Origin: Sambucus nigra
Lineage: Eukaryota > Streptophyta > Magnoliopsida > Dipsacales > Adoxaceae
Assembly (NCBI GenBank): GCA_949130495.1
Contig: OX422207.1
Location: 835,238,073 to 835,302,072 of the forward strand
Direction: 5' to 3'
DNA: 64,000 bases
The notes under the pieces are model-generated. The model had not been told where the DNA came from. It did not search any database and was given only the letters and a program-made list of their open reading frames with translations. Below are positions 1 to 11,746 of the stretch, in pieces. Position 1 is the first letter of the stretch, and each line of letters begins with the position of its first letter. The position numbers were made by a program, and so were the translations under genes.

Positions 1-2
1 CG

Positions 3-377
3 CCACACTCATTTGTTAGCACTAGATTCACACAAGTGACTGGTTTAGTGGATTTGGCCTCAAACATTATTGTGACAATAGATTCATCGTTGGGTGGCAG
101 GACTTTCATTCGTTCCAACTACAGGGGAGTAGGTGTGAGGATAGGGAGGTTATGGTTAGTAGAGGATTCAGTTATTTTAGATTTGAACTTATATGATGTT
201 ATTATAGGTATGGAATTGTTAGCGATGTATAGATCGATGGTGGAATGTTATAGTAGGACTATCGTGTTCGCTATTCCAGGGCAGGATACATTTCTTGTGG
301 CGATGTCTCGTTCGGAGGGAGGGTCGAGCACACACTTATATTATATTAAGGAAGAGACTTATAAGGGAATAGTCATC
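3..377 (+). pseudogene. Gypsy pol fragment: retropepsin-like protease, C-terminal part
   Basis: Frame 3 opens with residues PHSFV, the tail of the GATHSF motif that follows the catalytic DTG/DSG in plant gypsy proteases. The active-site Asp itself lies outside the window. The frame continues through the hydrophobic run ILDLNLYDVIIGMELLAMY, the typical second half of this protease, where an intact family member would have GMDWL. It ends with the linker residues HLYYIKEETYKGIVI, which normally lead straight into RT. Here the frame runs into the inserted solo LTR at 378 and stops. The element near 63173-63568 carries the same domain. Confidence 0.8.
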
Positions 378-1691
378 TAAAACACCCCGCGTAAAACATG
401 AGGCGCTACTACGATTAAAACTAAACTAAATCCTTAACAATTAGGATAAAGCATCTATATTCCACAAAATAAATATAATGAATCCAAAATTTACACTTTC
501 AAAACAATTACAATTAAATTACACTCGAAAATAATACTAAGCTCTTCAAACAAAATACACTGCCAAGCTATACAATAATAAAATCCTCCAAACGTTGTGC
601 TCTAAAATCCTCCAAAAATTCATAGCGTCCAAATTCACGCTAACCTGCCACTGAAATAAAAATACGGGGAAGTACACAATATGATAAGAATAGGTTCTCA
701 AAAAAATAACAGTTAATAAATGCAATAATACGAATCTGAATTCAAGTTCAATGGGACATCCGGGCATTGTACCAATTTAATTTTTTAATAACACATCAAT
801 AGGTCACCAGGCCTCGCCTAAGCTTCGTAACGTCTCATCCTGGTTATTGGACTTCTGGACTATTATCGGGTGACCATTCTCCCTTTCATATAAAAATTTC
901 ATGACACCATGCCCATAAAAAAATACAATATCTCAAATCGAATCAATATTTTAGATTCTAATAAACATCACGATATCAATAAAATGAGTACAAATAAATG
1001 AGGAACAAAATGACTACTCTCGAGAGATTTAAGGAGCATATTGCGTAAACCCCATACCTAAAAATCATCACAAGAAACTCATAAGATTCTACCTCAAATT
1101 TCTGATCACACCACTGCTTTCCTCTTGCAAAAACAATAAAAACTCATTATATCCCAAACTCGAGAAAACACCAAATAAGCCTTCAAATAATAGACTGAAG
1201 TCTTGGTTTAAATGGGGCTGGGGCTGGGGCTTTGTAGATGGAAGAAGATGAAAATAGAGGAGGCTATTGATTTTTGAGAAGGCTAAAATGTGTTTTAAAA
1301 GTCCTAAGCCCGTCACTTTATATTTATATACCAAAAAGAATTAGAGTCCTAATTAGATACAAACATTAAAAAAATCCAAACGATTGCACCGTTGGAACAG
1401 GCTGAAATTTAGCGGCGTAGTAGCTGAAGGCGAGAGGAAGATGCACAAAAAAATTCAGCTCGATCGGACAATCGAATGTTTTTTTTCTCCTTAGGTCGGA
1501 TCCTCCCTCGATTTTTATACAAAAAGTTGTAATTTCCAAATTTTAATCCCAATTTAAATTCCACCTAAAACCTTATTTTTATATATAAAACCCAACATTT
1601 TTACATATCAAAATAATTAAATCCCAATTTTTTTTTTTCAAAATTCGAGTTAATTTAATTAAAACCGGTTTAAAAATCACGGGTTATTTCA
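378..1691 (-). mobile_element. Solo LTR of a gypsy element inserted between protease and RT
   Basis: The interval begins TAAAACACCCCG and ends CGGGTTATTTCA, a degenerate form of the palindromic ends (TGTRAYACCCCG and CGGGGTATTACA) seen on the LTR at 7813-11741. It is flanked by TCATC (373-377) and TCATT (1692-1696), a 5-bp target duplication with one mismatch. Removing it joins the end of the protease linker to the run-in of RT. The right end read on the minus strand resembles the start of the 7813-11741 LTR, so I place it on the minus strand. There is no internal region, so it is a recombination-derived solo LTR. No gene is visible; the short ORFs inside are chance. Confidence 0.7.
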
Positions 1692-3070
1692 TCATTTCTA
1701 GATTCGATCCCTGTTGTTAGGGACTACACTGATGTGTATTAGAAGATACATAGGTTACTACCAAGTCGATAGATTAAGTTTGTGCTCGACTTAGTGCTAG
1801 GGACTAAGCTGATAGCACGAACGTCGTATCGTATGGCTCTTTTAGAGATGTGGGAGTTGAGGGATCAAATTTATCAGTTATTGGGGCAGGATTTTATTCG
1901 CGGTAGTACTTCATCTTGGGGTGCCCCAATGTTATTTGTGAAAAATAAGGATGGGTCATTGAGATTGTGTATCGACTACCGAGATTTGAATAAGGTCACG
2001 ATTCAGAACAAGTATCCATTGTCGCATATCGATGACTTGTTCGATTTGTTGAGAGGAACAATCTACTTCTCTAAGATTGATTTGAGGTCGCGATACTATC
2101 AATTACATATCAGGAGTCAGGATGTCCCTAATACCACATTTTTTATGAGATATAGGTTATATGAGTTAAGGGTTATGCCATTCGGGCTAACCAATGCGCC
2201 AACAGTTTTTATGGATCTCATGAACAAGGTGTTTAGGGATTTCTTAGATCAGTTTGTCATTATGTTCATAGATGACATATTGATTTATTTTCGGATAGAG
2301 GGAGAACACGCAGAGCACTTGCGTAAGGTTCTTCAGACTTTGCAGGACCAATAATTTTATGCCAAGTTTAAGAAATGTGGATTCTAATTGCGGGGGGTGC
2401 ATTTATTAGATCACATTGTCTCCAAAAGTGGGAGTTCGGTAGATTCAAGTAAGGTGTCAGCGGTGAGGGAGTGGGGCAAGCACACGACATCGACGGAGGT
2501 GCGTAATTTTCTAGGGTTAGAAGGGTATTATCGCCGGTTCATCAGAGGATTTTTAAAGATTGAGGGTCCCTATATGAATTTGACTCGTAAGCGAGTGCCT
2601 TTCACATGGGATGACCATTGTCAGTTAGCTTTCGATGAGATAAAAGATAGTTGACTTCAGTGCCAGTACTCACATTGACTAGGATAGGAGTGGATTACTT
2701 TATGTTTATCGATGTGTCCTTACAGGGAATTATATGAGTTCTACAGTAGGAGGAACAAGCTATAGCTTATGCAACTCGAAAATGTATGCCCAACGAGAAG
2801 AACTATCCCACTCATTACGTAGAGTTAGCGAAAATCATTTTTGCCTTGAGGATTTGGAGGCACTATCTTCTGGGGGAGAAGTTGTAGTTGTTCACAAACC
2901 ACCAGTCACTGCAGTAGCTTTTCACACAAAAGGAGTTGAATATGACGCAACCAAGTTTGCTTGAGTTTATGAAGGATTATCAGTTTGACATCTAGTATCT
3001 TTCGATGAAGGCTAATGTAGTGGCAGATACAGTGAGCCGTATACCGATAGGGTAGTTGGTAGTGTGTGGA
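1692..3070 (+). pseudogene. Gypsy pol: reverse transcriptase and RNase H, disrupted
   Basis: The longest open stretch (1782-2354) has the classic RT blocks: IARTSYRMA, then [20 protein letters not shown], the palm motif [21 protein letters not shown], and the catalytic box FIDD (2265-2276) with both aspartates kept. After a stop at 2352 the frame resumes at 2388 with the connection block ending FLGLEGYYRRFIRGF. RNase H-like sequence follows, with frameshifts, to about 3060. The RT core is therefore well preserved although the polyprotein is not. Plant gypsy RT sequences of the Del/Tekay-like type are the best match I know; the clade call is inference. Confidence 0.85.
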
Positions 3071-3289
3071 GGGCGAAGTGGGTCGAGCTTCGTTAGGATG
3101 ATGAGGTAGTAAAGGCATCTATAATAGTGATGACCATCACACCTAAGATCATTTTGAGGATTATGAAGACACATGCATGGGATCCGTCTTATTAGGGTAG
3201 GATCCAACAGTTAGTGGTAGGTGGAGTGAAGTCTTACTCAATCAGTCCTGAGAGTGGCTTACACTTTAATGGGAGGTTTATTGTCCTAG

Positions 3290-4618
3290 ACGATGAGAAT
3301 ATATGGCGTACAGTTATGGAAGAGGCATATGGGTCACTATTTTTGTTATATCTCGAAAGGGGAAAGATGTACCATGATATAAAACGATAATATTGGTGGG
3401 CTGGTATGAAGCGAGACATAACAGAGTTTGTCTTGAGGTGCACCACTTGTCAGATGGGGAAGGTTGATCATTAGAGACCAGCCGTGGTTGTACAACAGTT
3501 GGAGATTTCGGTGTGTAAATGGGAGAGTACTTCGATGGACTTCATCATAGGGTTACCAATATTGGGGTCGTGATTCCATCTGGGTCATTGTGGATCGGCT
3601 AACCAAGGTAGCAAATTTCTTTCCAGTTCGGGTAGATTTCACGACAGGGCCGTATGCACAACTGTTCATAGCAAAGATATTGAGATTACATGAGATTCCT
3701 CTAACCATTATCTCAGATTGGGATAAAATATTTGTGTTCCACTTCTGGCAATGATTTTAAGAGGCGATGTGGACGGAGTTGTGTTTAAGTATGATGTATC
3801 ACCTGCACATTGAAGGGAAGACACAGAGGATGAATCAAATATTGAAGGATATATTGTGAATGTGTATCTTGGACTTTAAGGGTAGCTGGAAGAAGTATTT
3901 TCCTTTGGTACAGTTTGCATATAACAACTCATACTAGTATAGTAACGGCATGACACCATTTAAGGACTTGTACGGGAGACCTTTTCGTTTTCCCTCTTAC
4001 TGGTTAATAGTCGAGGATAACATGCTTCTCGGGCTGGATATGATTCAAGAGACGTGAGTAAAGATCGAGTTATCAGGAACCGCATCGGGTAGCTCAGAAC
4101 CGAAAAATGGGTTAAACCGATGCGAATCGAAGATTTTTAGAGTTTGACATGGGTAATCAGGTGTTGTTGCGGGTATCTCCCGCGAAGGGAGTGGTGCGGT
4201 TTGAGAAGAAGGGGAAGTTAGTGCCTTAGTATGTGGGGCCTTTTCCCATTGTCGAGAGGGTAGGCCAGTTGCGTAAAGGTTCACCTTACCCAAACATTTA
4301 CAACGGATTCACGACATGTTCCATGTGACGTCGTTGATGAGGTATCTCAGGGACGACATGGACTATCGGTATATACCGTTGGAGGAGATTGACCTACAAC
4401 CGTATATTTCATATGAGGAGAGTTTTGTTGCCATTTTGGGCTATAGCGAGCGGAAGCTTCAGTCAAAGGTAGTACCATTGGTGCGTGTACTGGGGGGACA
4501 CCATGTGTTGCCGATTTGACATGGGAGCATAAGGATCACATGCGAGAATAGTATCCAGATCTCTTCGTGGTAGGTACGTTCGAATTTCGTGGATGAAAAT
4601 CCATTATTATTGGGAAGG
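3290..4618 (+). pseudogene. Gypsy pol: integrase and C-terminal tail, heavily disrupted
   Basis: The H2C2 zinc region is recognisable from the tract containing MYHDIKR, YWWAGMKRDITEF and the CTTC pair (3439-3450); the first histidine position appears lost. A core-like STSMDFIIGLP segment follows at about 3531, with multiple stops and frameshifts after it. The C-terminal part is clearer: 4316-4519 encodes MFHVTSLMRYLRDD, SYEES and VVPLVRVL, the conserved end of plant gypsy integrases (normally HNVFHVSMLRKY then IPLVRVLW). Residual WEHKDHMRE and YPDLF follow, and then the polypurine tract before the LTR. Confidence 0.8.
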
Positions 4619-4619
4619 A

Positions 4620-6110
4620 TGTAATACCTCCTACTTTAATAATTATATAATTTTCATGTGCTTAGTATTATTAATTTAATTGGGGAAATTAAATTGGATT
4701 TTTTTGTAAATATTAATTAGCAAGATAAATGATTAATATTTATTAATATTATTATTTACTTGCGTGCGATAAATAAATAGACATGTGATTTATTATATGT
4801 CGTGTATGAGTGAAAGCGACAGTTTATTTGTATATGTCGATAGAGTGTTACATCGGCGGATCAGTATAATTTATGGGTGACACGTACAGTACGCGCATGT
4901 CGGGCTCGGTTAATGAAATGTTAGCATGATTGGAGTTCGGTGACTCAGATGACCTTTTTGAGTGTACGGTGATCCGGGAAGGGTCAAAATAGTTCAGAAT
5001 AGGTATGTGAATGTTATGATTGGGTTCCGAGATATTTGTAGACCTAATAGGACCCGTATAAGGGTAAGAGGGTCATTTTACATTTAGGGTTAAGTGGAAA
5101 ATTGGGTTTATGGTAATTAAGGGAGCATTTAAGAAGTTGGGTAAGTGGATGGCAACCTAATTTTGATATTCTGCACAAGGAAAATTGAGAAAGAGTTCAA
5201 GCAAAGAGAAACGGACTTGGAGAAGAGGAAAAAAGCTAATTCCAAATTCAACCCGTCACCAAACATGTTGAGAACGTCCGATCTTAATCCAACAAGGTAA
5301 TTAGTTACTTGCTTCAAGTTGCAAATTATGCGTAGTTTTTTACTTTCATAATTAGAGATAGAAATGTGAGATTTAAAGTATTGAAGATTGAAAACTTGGT
5401 TAATCGAGGTCGATATTTAAATCATAAGGGACCATGGATTTTAAATTGAAAATTAATTGGAATTCATATTAAGATTTCAAAATTAATACTAGAATTAAAA
5501 TGATGATCTTGTAGAACTTTGATACAAGGGGTGAATTTTAAAAAAATTAAATTGGGAAAAATTATGCGTTGAATTAACTTGAGGTTTGATTTGTAATCCT
5601 AGGTGTTTGGCTTAGGATTCATGGTTATTTAGGTGTAATAATATTTCTAGAACGTTAGTATATTGACATGTGAGGTTGATTTCATGTTTGTGAAGGATTG
5701 GGACCTCTATTGGAGGGTTTTGGAGGAGAATTCCCAAGGAAGAAGATGCCTAGTTGCCCGGCGAATCGAACTGGTTTGATGGGGGGAGAAAATCGGTTCG
5801 TTCAACAAAACCGGTTAGGTCTACTAGTGAACCGGTTCGGTTTACTGGTCTATTCAATTTTTATTCATGTGTTGTTTTGACTCGTTAGATCTTAGGGAAT
5901 GACCTTAGGGGCTTCCGAGGTACAATGGGATTACTCGGGAATGCTTTCCAAGGTTTGGGACGTGTGTTAGGCGAATGATATATGGGTTCGAGTGAGAAGA
6001 ACCTAGAATTCAAATGAATGACTATTTAACTAATTAATTGCAAAGTTAGTTTGAAATTCGTTATTGGGTGAACCTTACGATGTGGAATATGCGTATGAGT
6101 TCAATACTTT
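4620..6110 (+). mobile_element. 3' LTR of the left gypsy element
   Basis: It starts TGTAATACC directly after a purine-rich tract (about 4611-4619), as expected for PPT then LTR. The sequence is AT-rich and noncoding, with accggttc repeats near 5760-5850 of a kind common in plant gypsy LTRs. The canonical terminal end could not be found, so the right limit is a guess; the LTR may be truncated near the microsatellite at about 6108-6145. Confidence 0.5.
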
Positions 6111-6193
6111 ATATATATATATATATATATACACACGCACACACATATTAGAGTGACATGTATAAATGTCTATGTGTAAACTACTTGGTTTTA

Positions 6194-6529
6194 TCAAGCA
6201 TACCTAAGAGTCTTCTCACGTTCCTTAAAATCAATAATTAAAACATTTTCCTCAACGACACAAACATTAACCTTAGAATTCTTAAAGTCCTTCAATTCTT
6301 TTTCTAAAAATCGGACTCTATCATCACCCTTTTTCTTGGACAATTCTAAAATTCTAAAATCACCGTCCATGTTCATAAGTTTCTCACGAAATATATCTCT
6401 TTGATTTTGAACAGTTTGCAAAAGATCCACAACAGATTTAAAACGAAAATTTTCTTTTTCAAGAATCTCAATTCTTTTAGCAAACTTCAAATTCAAATGA
6501 TTTAAGTCGTCAAAACTAGGAGAATCCAT
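6194..6529 (-). pseudogene. Second, truncated copia gag (coiled-coil N-terminal part)
   Basis: Translation from the ATG at 6527-6529 gives MDSPSFDDLNHLNLKFAKR followed by a heptad-rich coiled-coil region with the run LLQTVQNQRDIFREKL, matching the gag at 13582-14017 almost residue for residue. The homology stops at about 6200, just after EREKTLR. Upstream (about 6580-6590) is a PBS-like TGGTATCAGAG and then an LTR. The function would be capsid assembly; here only the N-terminal coiled coil survives. Confidence 0.7.
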
Positions 6530-6589
6530 CGAGAGCAATAAACACGGATCTAACACAGTAACATAGTGCAACCGGCTCTGATACCAATT

Positions 6590-7632
6590 TCTAGGGTCAA
6601 AGTAATTAGTGCTCTTATATCACTTATAAATGCGGAAGCCAATTTTAAACAAATTTTACCTTTTTATCCAAAACATGCATTTATTGTGACAAAACAGATA
6701 AATCAAGCAAAGCGATCAACTAAGGCCAAGTTTCAGGAAACCCCTTTCGGGTAAAAGATTTTATTCACTTAAAAATCTACAAGACAGTTATCTTAAAGAC
6801 TACTTGATAACCGCCACAAGCATAAAGCGCTACTCTTCGCAAATCTCTAATGAACAACACCTATGATCCTCCCAAGAATCACAAGATCGCAATCCTCCTT
6901 CAGCCTCAACCTTTGTCTTCAGCAGTGAGTCCCCACAGGTATCACAAGTCAGCTATGGATATGCCTTATTCACAAGGTGTATGCAAAGATACTAAACTCT
7001 TTAGGGTTTAAACGAATTCACAAGAATAATATTCAAGGATATTTTATTGAGAATTAAAAAGTGTTTTAAAACACTAAAACATGAAGAATTTTGACTTTTG
7101 CAAAAGTTATGCAGAAACGGAGTTGGCAAAAGTCTTAAACGTTTGGAACACGAAACATGTATTTATAGGACGTTCACAAATTTCGAGGTGGCGCTATATC
7201 ATTAGAATGATATCAAAAGTTTGTTCGTATGAGATAGACATCTCGTTATAAATGACTTCGAACAACGTATCAAATGACCAATAAAAAACGAAACAGTACG
7301 CCTTCATTTGAGCCATATAAGAAGCTGAGCTTCGAACGACATAGCAAATGACATAGCAAAGTCGTTTGAACGACTATAAACGAAAATAGTTTTTTCTTTT
7401 CGAAAGTAAAACGCCCTATTCATTTTTTATAAAAATAAACATCCCAGACATTAATTCTGTAAATTAATTTAAGCTCTAAATTATTTTATACCTTTACGGG
7501 ATGTTGGGAAGTATACAAACTTGGAGATGCTTGAGTTCGGTTCGTCTTGATGATGCGTGACGATTTGTAACGGAATACGCCAAACTATTCTAAATCTATG
7601 CTATGAACAATGTTAAAAAAATTGTTCTTACA
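6590..7632 (-). mobile_element. Copia LTR shared between a PPT and a PBS
   Basis: It aligns by eye along its whole length with 14103-15180. On the minus strand it starts TGTAAGAACAATT just after a polypurine tract and ends about five bases before TGGTATCAGAGC. It contains repeated TTCGAACGA-type motifs in U3 and a gaataaaa signal followed by the run expected for R/U5. The terminal CA has become GA. Confidence 0.75.
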
Positions 7633-8850
7633 AATCTCCCCCTTTAGCTATTCCGGTAAAAAAAATAAACATTACCGAACATCAAATTAAAACCAAAATT
7701 ACCTATGACAAAAATACTAACACCCTTCCCAACCCTATAATGAAATGGCATAAGTCTCATTGTCTTCAAATTATTTCTTCTTCCCTTTCACAAATTTTGT
7801 CTTCATTCGTGTTGTGACACCCCGCCTAATTAAATACCGGGCGATCACTCCTTTATTAAATTAAAATCAAGGTGAACAGTTGGTTCATTCTTAGCATCAC
7901 TGTCGCAAATGAAAATCTTTTCCAATTTAAACACCCTAATTAATTAAGCTAAGTGTCAAAACCATTTTAAACCCTTATTTTCATTTTATTAAATCTGATT
8001 ATAAAACCTTTAATCATTAAGATATTAAGAGTCACACATTTAGTATAAGAATAAAAATGAACATTCAAGAATTTAACCATCAATAATAAATCCCATCATT
8101 TAACACACTAAAGGAAAGCATCATGATAGTAATAAATCCCGAAATAAAGATACTGAAAGTAAAAAGAATTACAATCTCTGATAATACCAACTAAATAATG
8201 GAAAAAGGGTGACACATGCCCCCACTGGATAAAGCTGAACTAGAAGTAGAGTCAACAATGAGGTCATCTAAGCAATGGCCTGCAACTCCCACAAAAGCTA
8301 CAGCACGTTCCCTCCAACGAATCCTAAGCAAGGCGCCCCAGTGACTGGGCACCTGTAATACATATATATATATACACAAAAGAGAAGAGATAACAGCAAA
8401 TGGGTCAGAGCCCGAATGTAAAACCGTTTTAAAAATAGTTTAGCAAGTATTTAAAATGCTTACCGGCTAATGCAACAGTCATATTAGTATGCGACACTCT
8501 CTTGAGAATTCTCACCTCTCATCTAGTGTGCACGTCTATCGTACTAATGAACCCCATATATCTTTCTAACTTCTTTTCCATAAGTCTTAACACGTGAAAT
8601 TTAGGTTATGATATTCACTTTAGAAAAATCTATCTCTTCAAGATTTCTTACGTTATTTAGAATAAAACCGTATTGTTATAACGTTTTCGAATACTTACAT
8701 TGAAGTTGATGAATTTCATACTTCACATAACTACTGGTTCACTCAGTAGAAGGTTCACATATAGATACACGTATATGTATTAATTACTCGTATAATATAT
8801 ATGCAAACAGCACCCCACATAAAACTATGGTGCTAGACTTCCATATAATA

Positions 8851-8883
<33 letters not shown>

Positions 8884-9630
8884 AATCACTCATAAATTAT
8901 ATATATATACTAAAGGCACCCCACATACAAACTATGGTGCTGGCATACTCTACTATCCAATCCCCGTCTCACTCGTACTAAGGGAAATACAAGTTCGGAA
9001 TCACTCTCGAACCGTATTAACACATACACAAACAATATTGAGGCGTAGCATAGATTCCAAGTCTCTAAGAGGTCACTACATACCCTCACGTCTCTTAGGA
9101 CCGTCTGACCATCGATCAGATAGCCTGTACCAAGGATCTCTATCTTCTAGGGTACGAGTCAATATCCCCCATAAAGGCACATCGAGATACAACCGTCCCA
9201 ACGCGGTAACCTCGGGGATAGCAAGTAGCGCGGGCATGATTTTTACACAGATATAATATATGCATAATCACATAGTCATATATATACATGTATTCACATC
9301 CACATGATTAAATTTGATGCGCTCACGACCCATAATTATAATTATCCGTTATTACACATTTTACTCAATTATATCGTATAACAGACTCATTCCTTTTATT
9401 CTCGTAATTAATTTATTCTAAACTCACTTCTCGTCACTTGAAGTATTCTCTTTATCTAAGTACAATTTCAATAGGTCCTCTCTCGCCTTCTAATCCAACT
9501 TATTAGATGTTTCGATTATTTAATCAATGCACGTATGATTTCTTAAGTATGAAAGTCTCCCCGTTTACCCTTCATTTCCCTTCACATTAAAGTTCCACTT
9601 TATGGGATTTCTCTTGACCCTACTGGTCCC

Positions 9631-10458
9631 TGTTAACGCAAAAATTCTCCATCTACGAGGACCAATCAGAAAAGGACACATGTCATCCTACATGGCAATA
9701 TTCGACATCCGAGGAGAGTTAGTCGGCATCCGAGGAGTATTAGTCGGCATCCGGGGAAAATTAGTTGGCACCCGAGGAGTATTAGTCGGCACCCGAGGAA
9801 AATTAGTTGGCACCCGAGGATTATTAGTCGGCACCCGAGGAGAGTCGGTCGTCACCCGAGGAGTATTAGTCGGCACCCGAGGAGAGTTGGTCCGTACTTG
9901 AGGAAAAGTAGTTGGCACCCGAGGAGTATTAGTCGGCACCCGAGGAGAGTTGGTCGGCACCCGAGGAGAGTTGGTCGGCATACCAACCAGGAAGATCAAA
10001 TGATAACTATGCATTTAATGTGCATTAATGAAGATGGCAGCGCATTTAATGAACCTTAATGTACATTTATACTGTATTAATAGATGACAACACATAGCAT
10101 ACCAAGCAATTCAACAATTAGATTCGTTGAATGTAGACATAAATGTCTACATACAATGAATCTCTTTATCTCCCATCACTATAAATACATCTATCCCCTT
10201 AGCCAAAAGAGAAGAGATCCAAGAGAACCTAGAAACCCCATACACAAGATACACATCATTTCTCTCTCTACACCTTATGGTGCTATTGTAAACCCTTGGG
10301 AATAAAATAACAGTGGACGTAGGCTTTATTCATAGCCGAAACACTTTAAAAACCTTTGTCTCTTATATGTTTGATGTGAATGTTTATCTTCATCTTCAAT
10401 CTCATCCTCATCATTTATCTGCCAGAAGATGGCCACTGTCATTTTCGTGGCGTCAACA
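9631..10458 (+). mobile_element. Nested solo LTR with perfect TSD GTCCC
   Basis: It starts TGTTAACGC (9631) and ends GCGTCAACA (10458), short inverted ends of LTR type. The flanks are identical: GTCCC at 9626-9630 and 10459-10463. A TATA-like ctataaata (about 10169) is followed by a leader-like region and an aataaa signal at about 10302, in the order U3-R-U5 on the plus strand. A tandem minisatellite fills U3. There is no internal domain. It is nested in the gypsy solo LTR at 7813-11741, so it is the youngest of the three layers here. Confidence 0.8.
9705..9985 (+). repeat. Minisatellite of about 20-21-bp units inside the nested LTR
   Basis: About 13-14 units of the form GGCACCCGAGGAGTATTAGT, with variants GGAAAATTAGTT and GGAGAGTTGGTC, run head to tail. 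The periodicity is multiple-of-three in part, so both strands give spurious repetitive ORFs (9602-9901 and 9688-10014). It is a U3 tandem repeat of the solo LTR, not a gene or a CRISPR array. Confidence 0.85.
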
Positions 10459-10557
10459 GTCCCTTTTATGTTCCAATATGTTCTAGCAATCCTAATCAAG
10501 GTTTACTACGCATAAAATTGAATTAAGCTAACACGAGCAAAATGCAGCTTTCCTAGG

Positions 10558-10623
10558 AGGAGTCGATCGATCGATGAAAGGGGGTCGATCGATCGAACCG
10601 TCGATCGATCGATCGATCGATCA
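10558..10623. repeat. TCGA/CGATCGAT-rich cluster in the long solo LTR
   Basis: Several overlapping self-complementary GATCGATCGA runs occur within 65 bp. A shorter similar cluster lies in the LTR of the right-hand gypsy element at about 60264-60281, which supports a family relationship between the two LTRs. Confidence 0.6.
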
Positions 10624-11746
10624 GATATGGCGAAATTTGCAGAATACCAGTTACGGGTTCTATCATCCAAACTCATAAAATTCCAAACTTTTAACTCCCA
10701 AACTTCCAGAAATTGATACCATAAACATAATAAACCCAAGTGAGTAATAATCTACGTAAGGCATGTGAGTTTTCATCAAGAATCATGGGTTAAAAGGGCC
10801 AAACTCTATATAATTCTCATGAACCCTAATATTTTCCTTATCTTAATTTCTTTTATTTTTTTTCCAGATTTTCTATCACTAATACCATGAAAATTCATGG
10901 TTTAACGTCTACATGTGAAATGGATTTCCAGAAATATGATCTCTGTCACTATAACATGCAATTTGTGTCTCCAATTAACGTTTTCCTTTAAGAACACTAA
11001 TTCTAATCAACCTAAGACTAATATAAAAGGATGAATTAACTTGATTAAAGCAAGATAGATACTTGCCTGGAAATTTAGTCTCTGATTTGTGGACGAATTT
11101 GGTGTGGTTGCGTTCCCCGTCGCGCGATCTACGCGTTGGTGGTGACGATGGTGCAATCGGAGGTGTTCTTGGCTTAGAACTCCTTGGAGAGCTTCTCCTC
11201 TTCCTCTCCAATGGACGTCATTAGTTTTTGATTGTGTTAACCCTAGAAGATAACACTTGACATCAGATATAACCCTTGCAAATTCGTGGGTTTAGTTACC
11301 CATAATTACAAAATGTTCAAAACGCCCTCCCGGGGTGCTAATTAAGCCTAAAAATGCCCCGAGACCCAAACTAAACCCCCGGGTACACTTTTCTGACTAT
11401 CTCGACCCTTCCGGACACTTTGACGCACTCAAAACGACTATACGATCAACTTATAATTTATTCACTTTTATTAATCAACATTTAGTCCCGACACGACACA
11501 GACGCGTCCCGACTTAAATTTTCATAATTTCCATTTTATTCACACGTGACACTTTTATAAAATAAATTTCATATATTACTATACTCATCCAGTAACATTC
11601 AACAAATCTCCAATAATTACTAACTCTCGTCACGCTAGTAAATATTTAAAACAACATTCCGGATTAAAATTAAATTAATTTAACTCAATTAAATTTAATA
11701 AATCCCTAAATTTAAAAGCCATAAAAATACGGGGTATTACACGTGT

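Larger units (their letters stand above)
1..6190 (+). mobile_element. Degenerate Ty3/gypsy LTR retrotransposon, 3' portion
   Basis: The region reads, in order, as the end of an aspartic protease, reverse transcriptase, RNase H, integrase and a C-terminal integrase tail, followed by a polypurine stretch (about 4611-4619) and an LTR beginning TGTAATACC at 4620. This PR-RT-RH-IN order is diagnostic of Ty3/gypsy elements. The window starts inside the protease, so the 5' LTR and gag are outside. Many stops and frameshifts break pol, so the copy is dead. A solo LTR (378-1691) separates protease from RT. The right edge is uncertain: LTR-like sequence fades near a TA/CA microsatellite at about 6108-6145 and meets a copia element at about 6194. 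Confidence 0.85.
7813..11741 (-). mobile_element. Long gypsy solo LTR with palindromic ends and perfect TSD
   Basis: It begins TGTGACACCCCG (7813) and ends CGGGGTATTACA (11741), so the last dozen bases at each end are near-perfect inverted copies. It is flanked by identical CGTGT at 7808-7812 and 11742-11746. No PBS, gag or pol is visible inside. After subtracting the nested LTR at 9631-10458 and one TSD copy, it is about 3.1 kb, within the range of long gypsy LTRs. The end at 11741 reads on the minus strand as TGTAATACCCCGTATTTTTA, the usual 5' start, so it is placed on the minus strand. It sits inside the noncoding part of the copia element. Confidence 0.8.

Noticed and set aside
9602..10014. 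Overlapping long repetitive ORFs on both strands and a regular array
   Set aside because: They come from the minisatellite in a solo LTR. Units are contiguous with no unique spacers, so it is not a CRISPR array, and the peptide repeats are frame artefacts.
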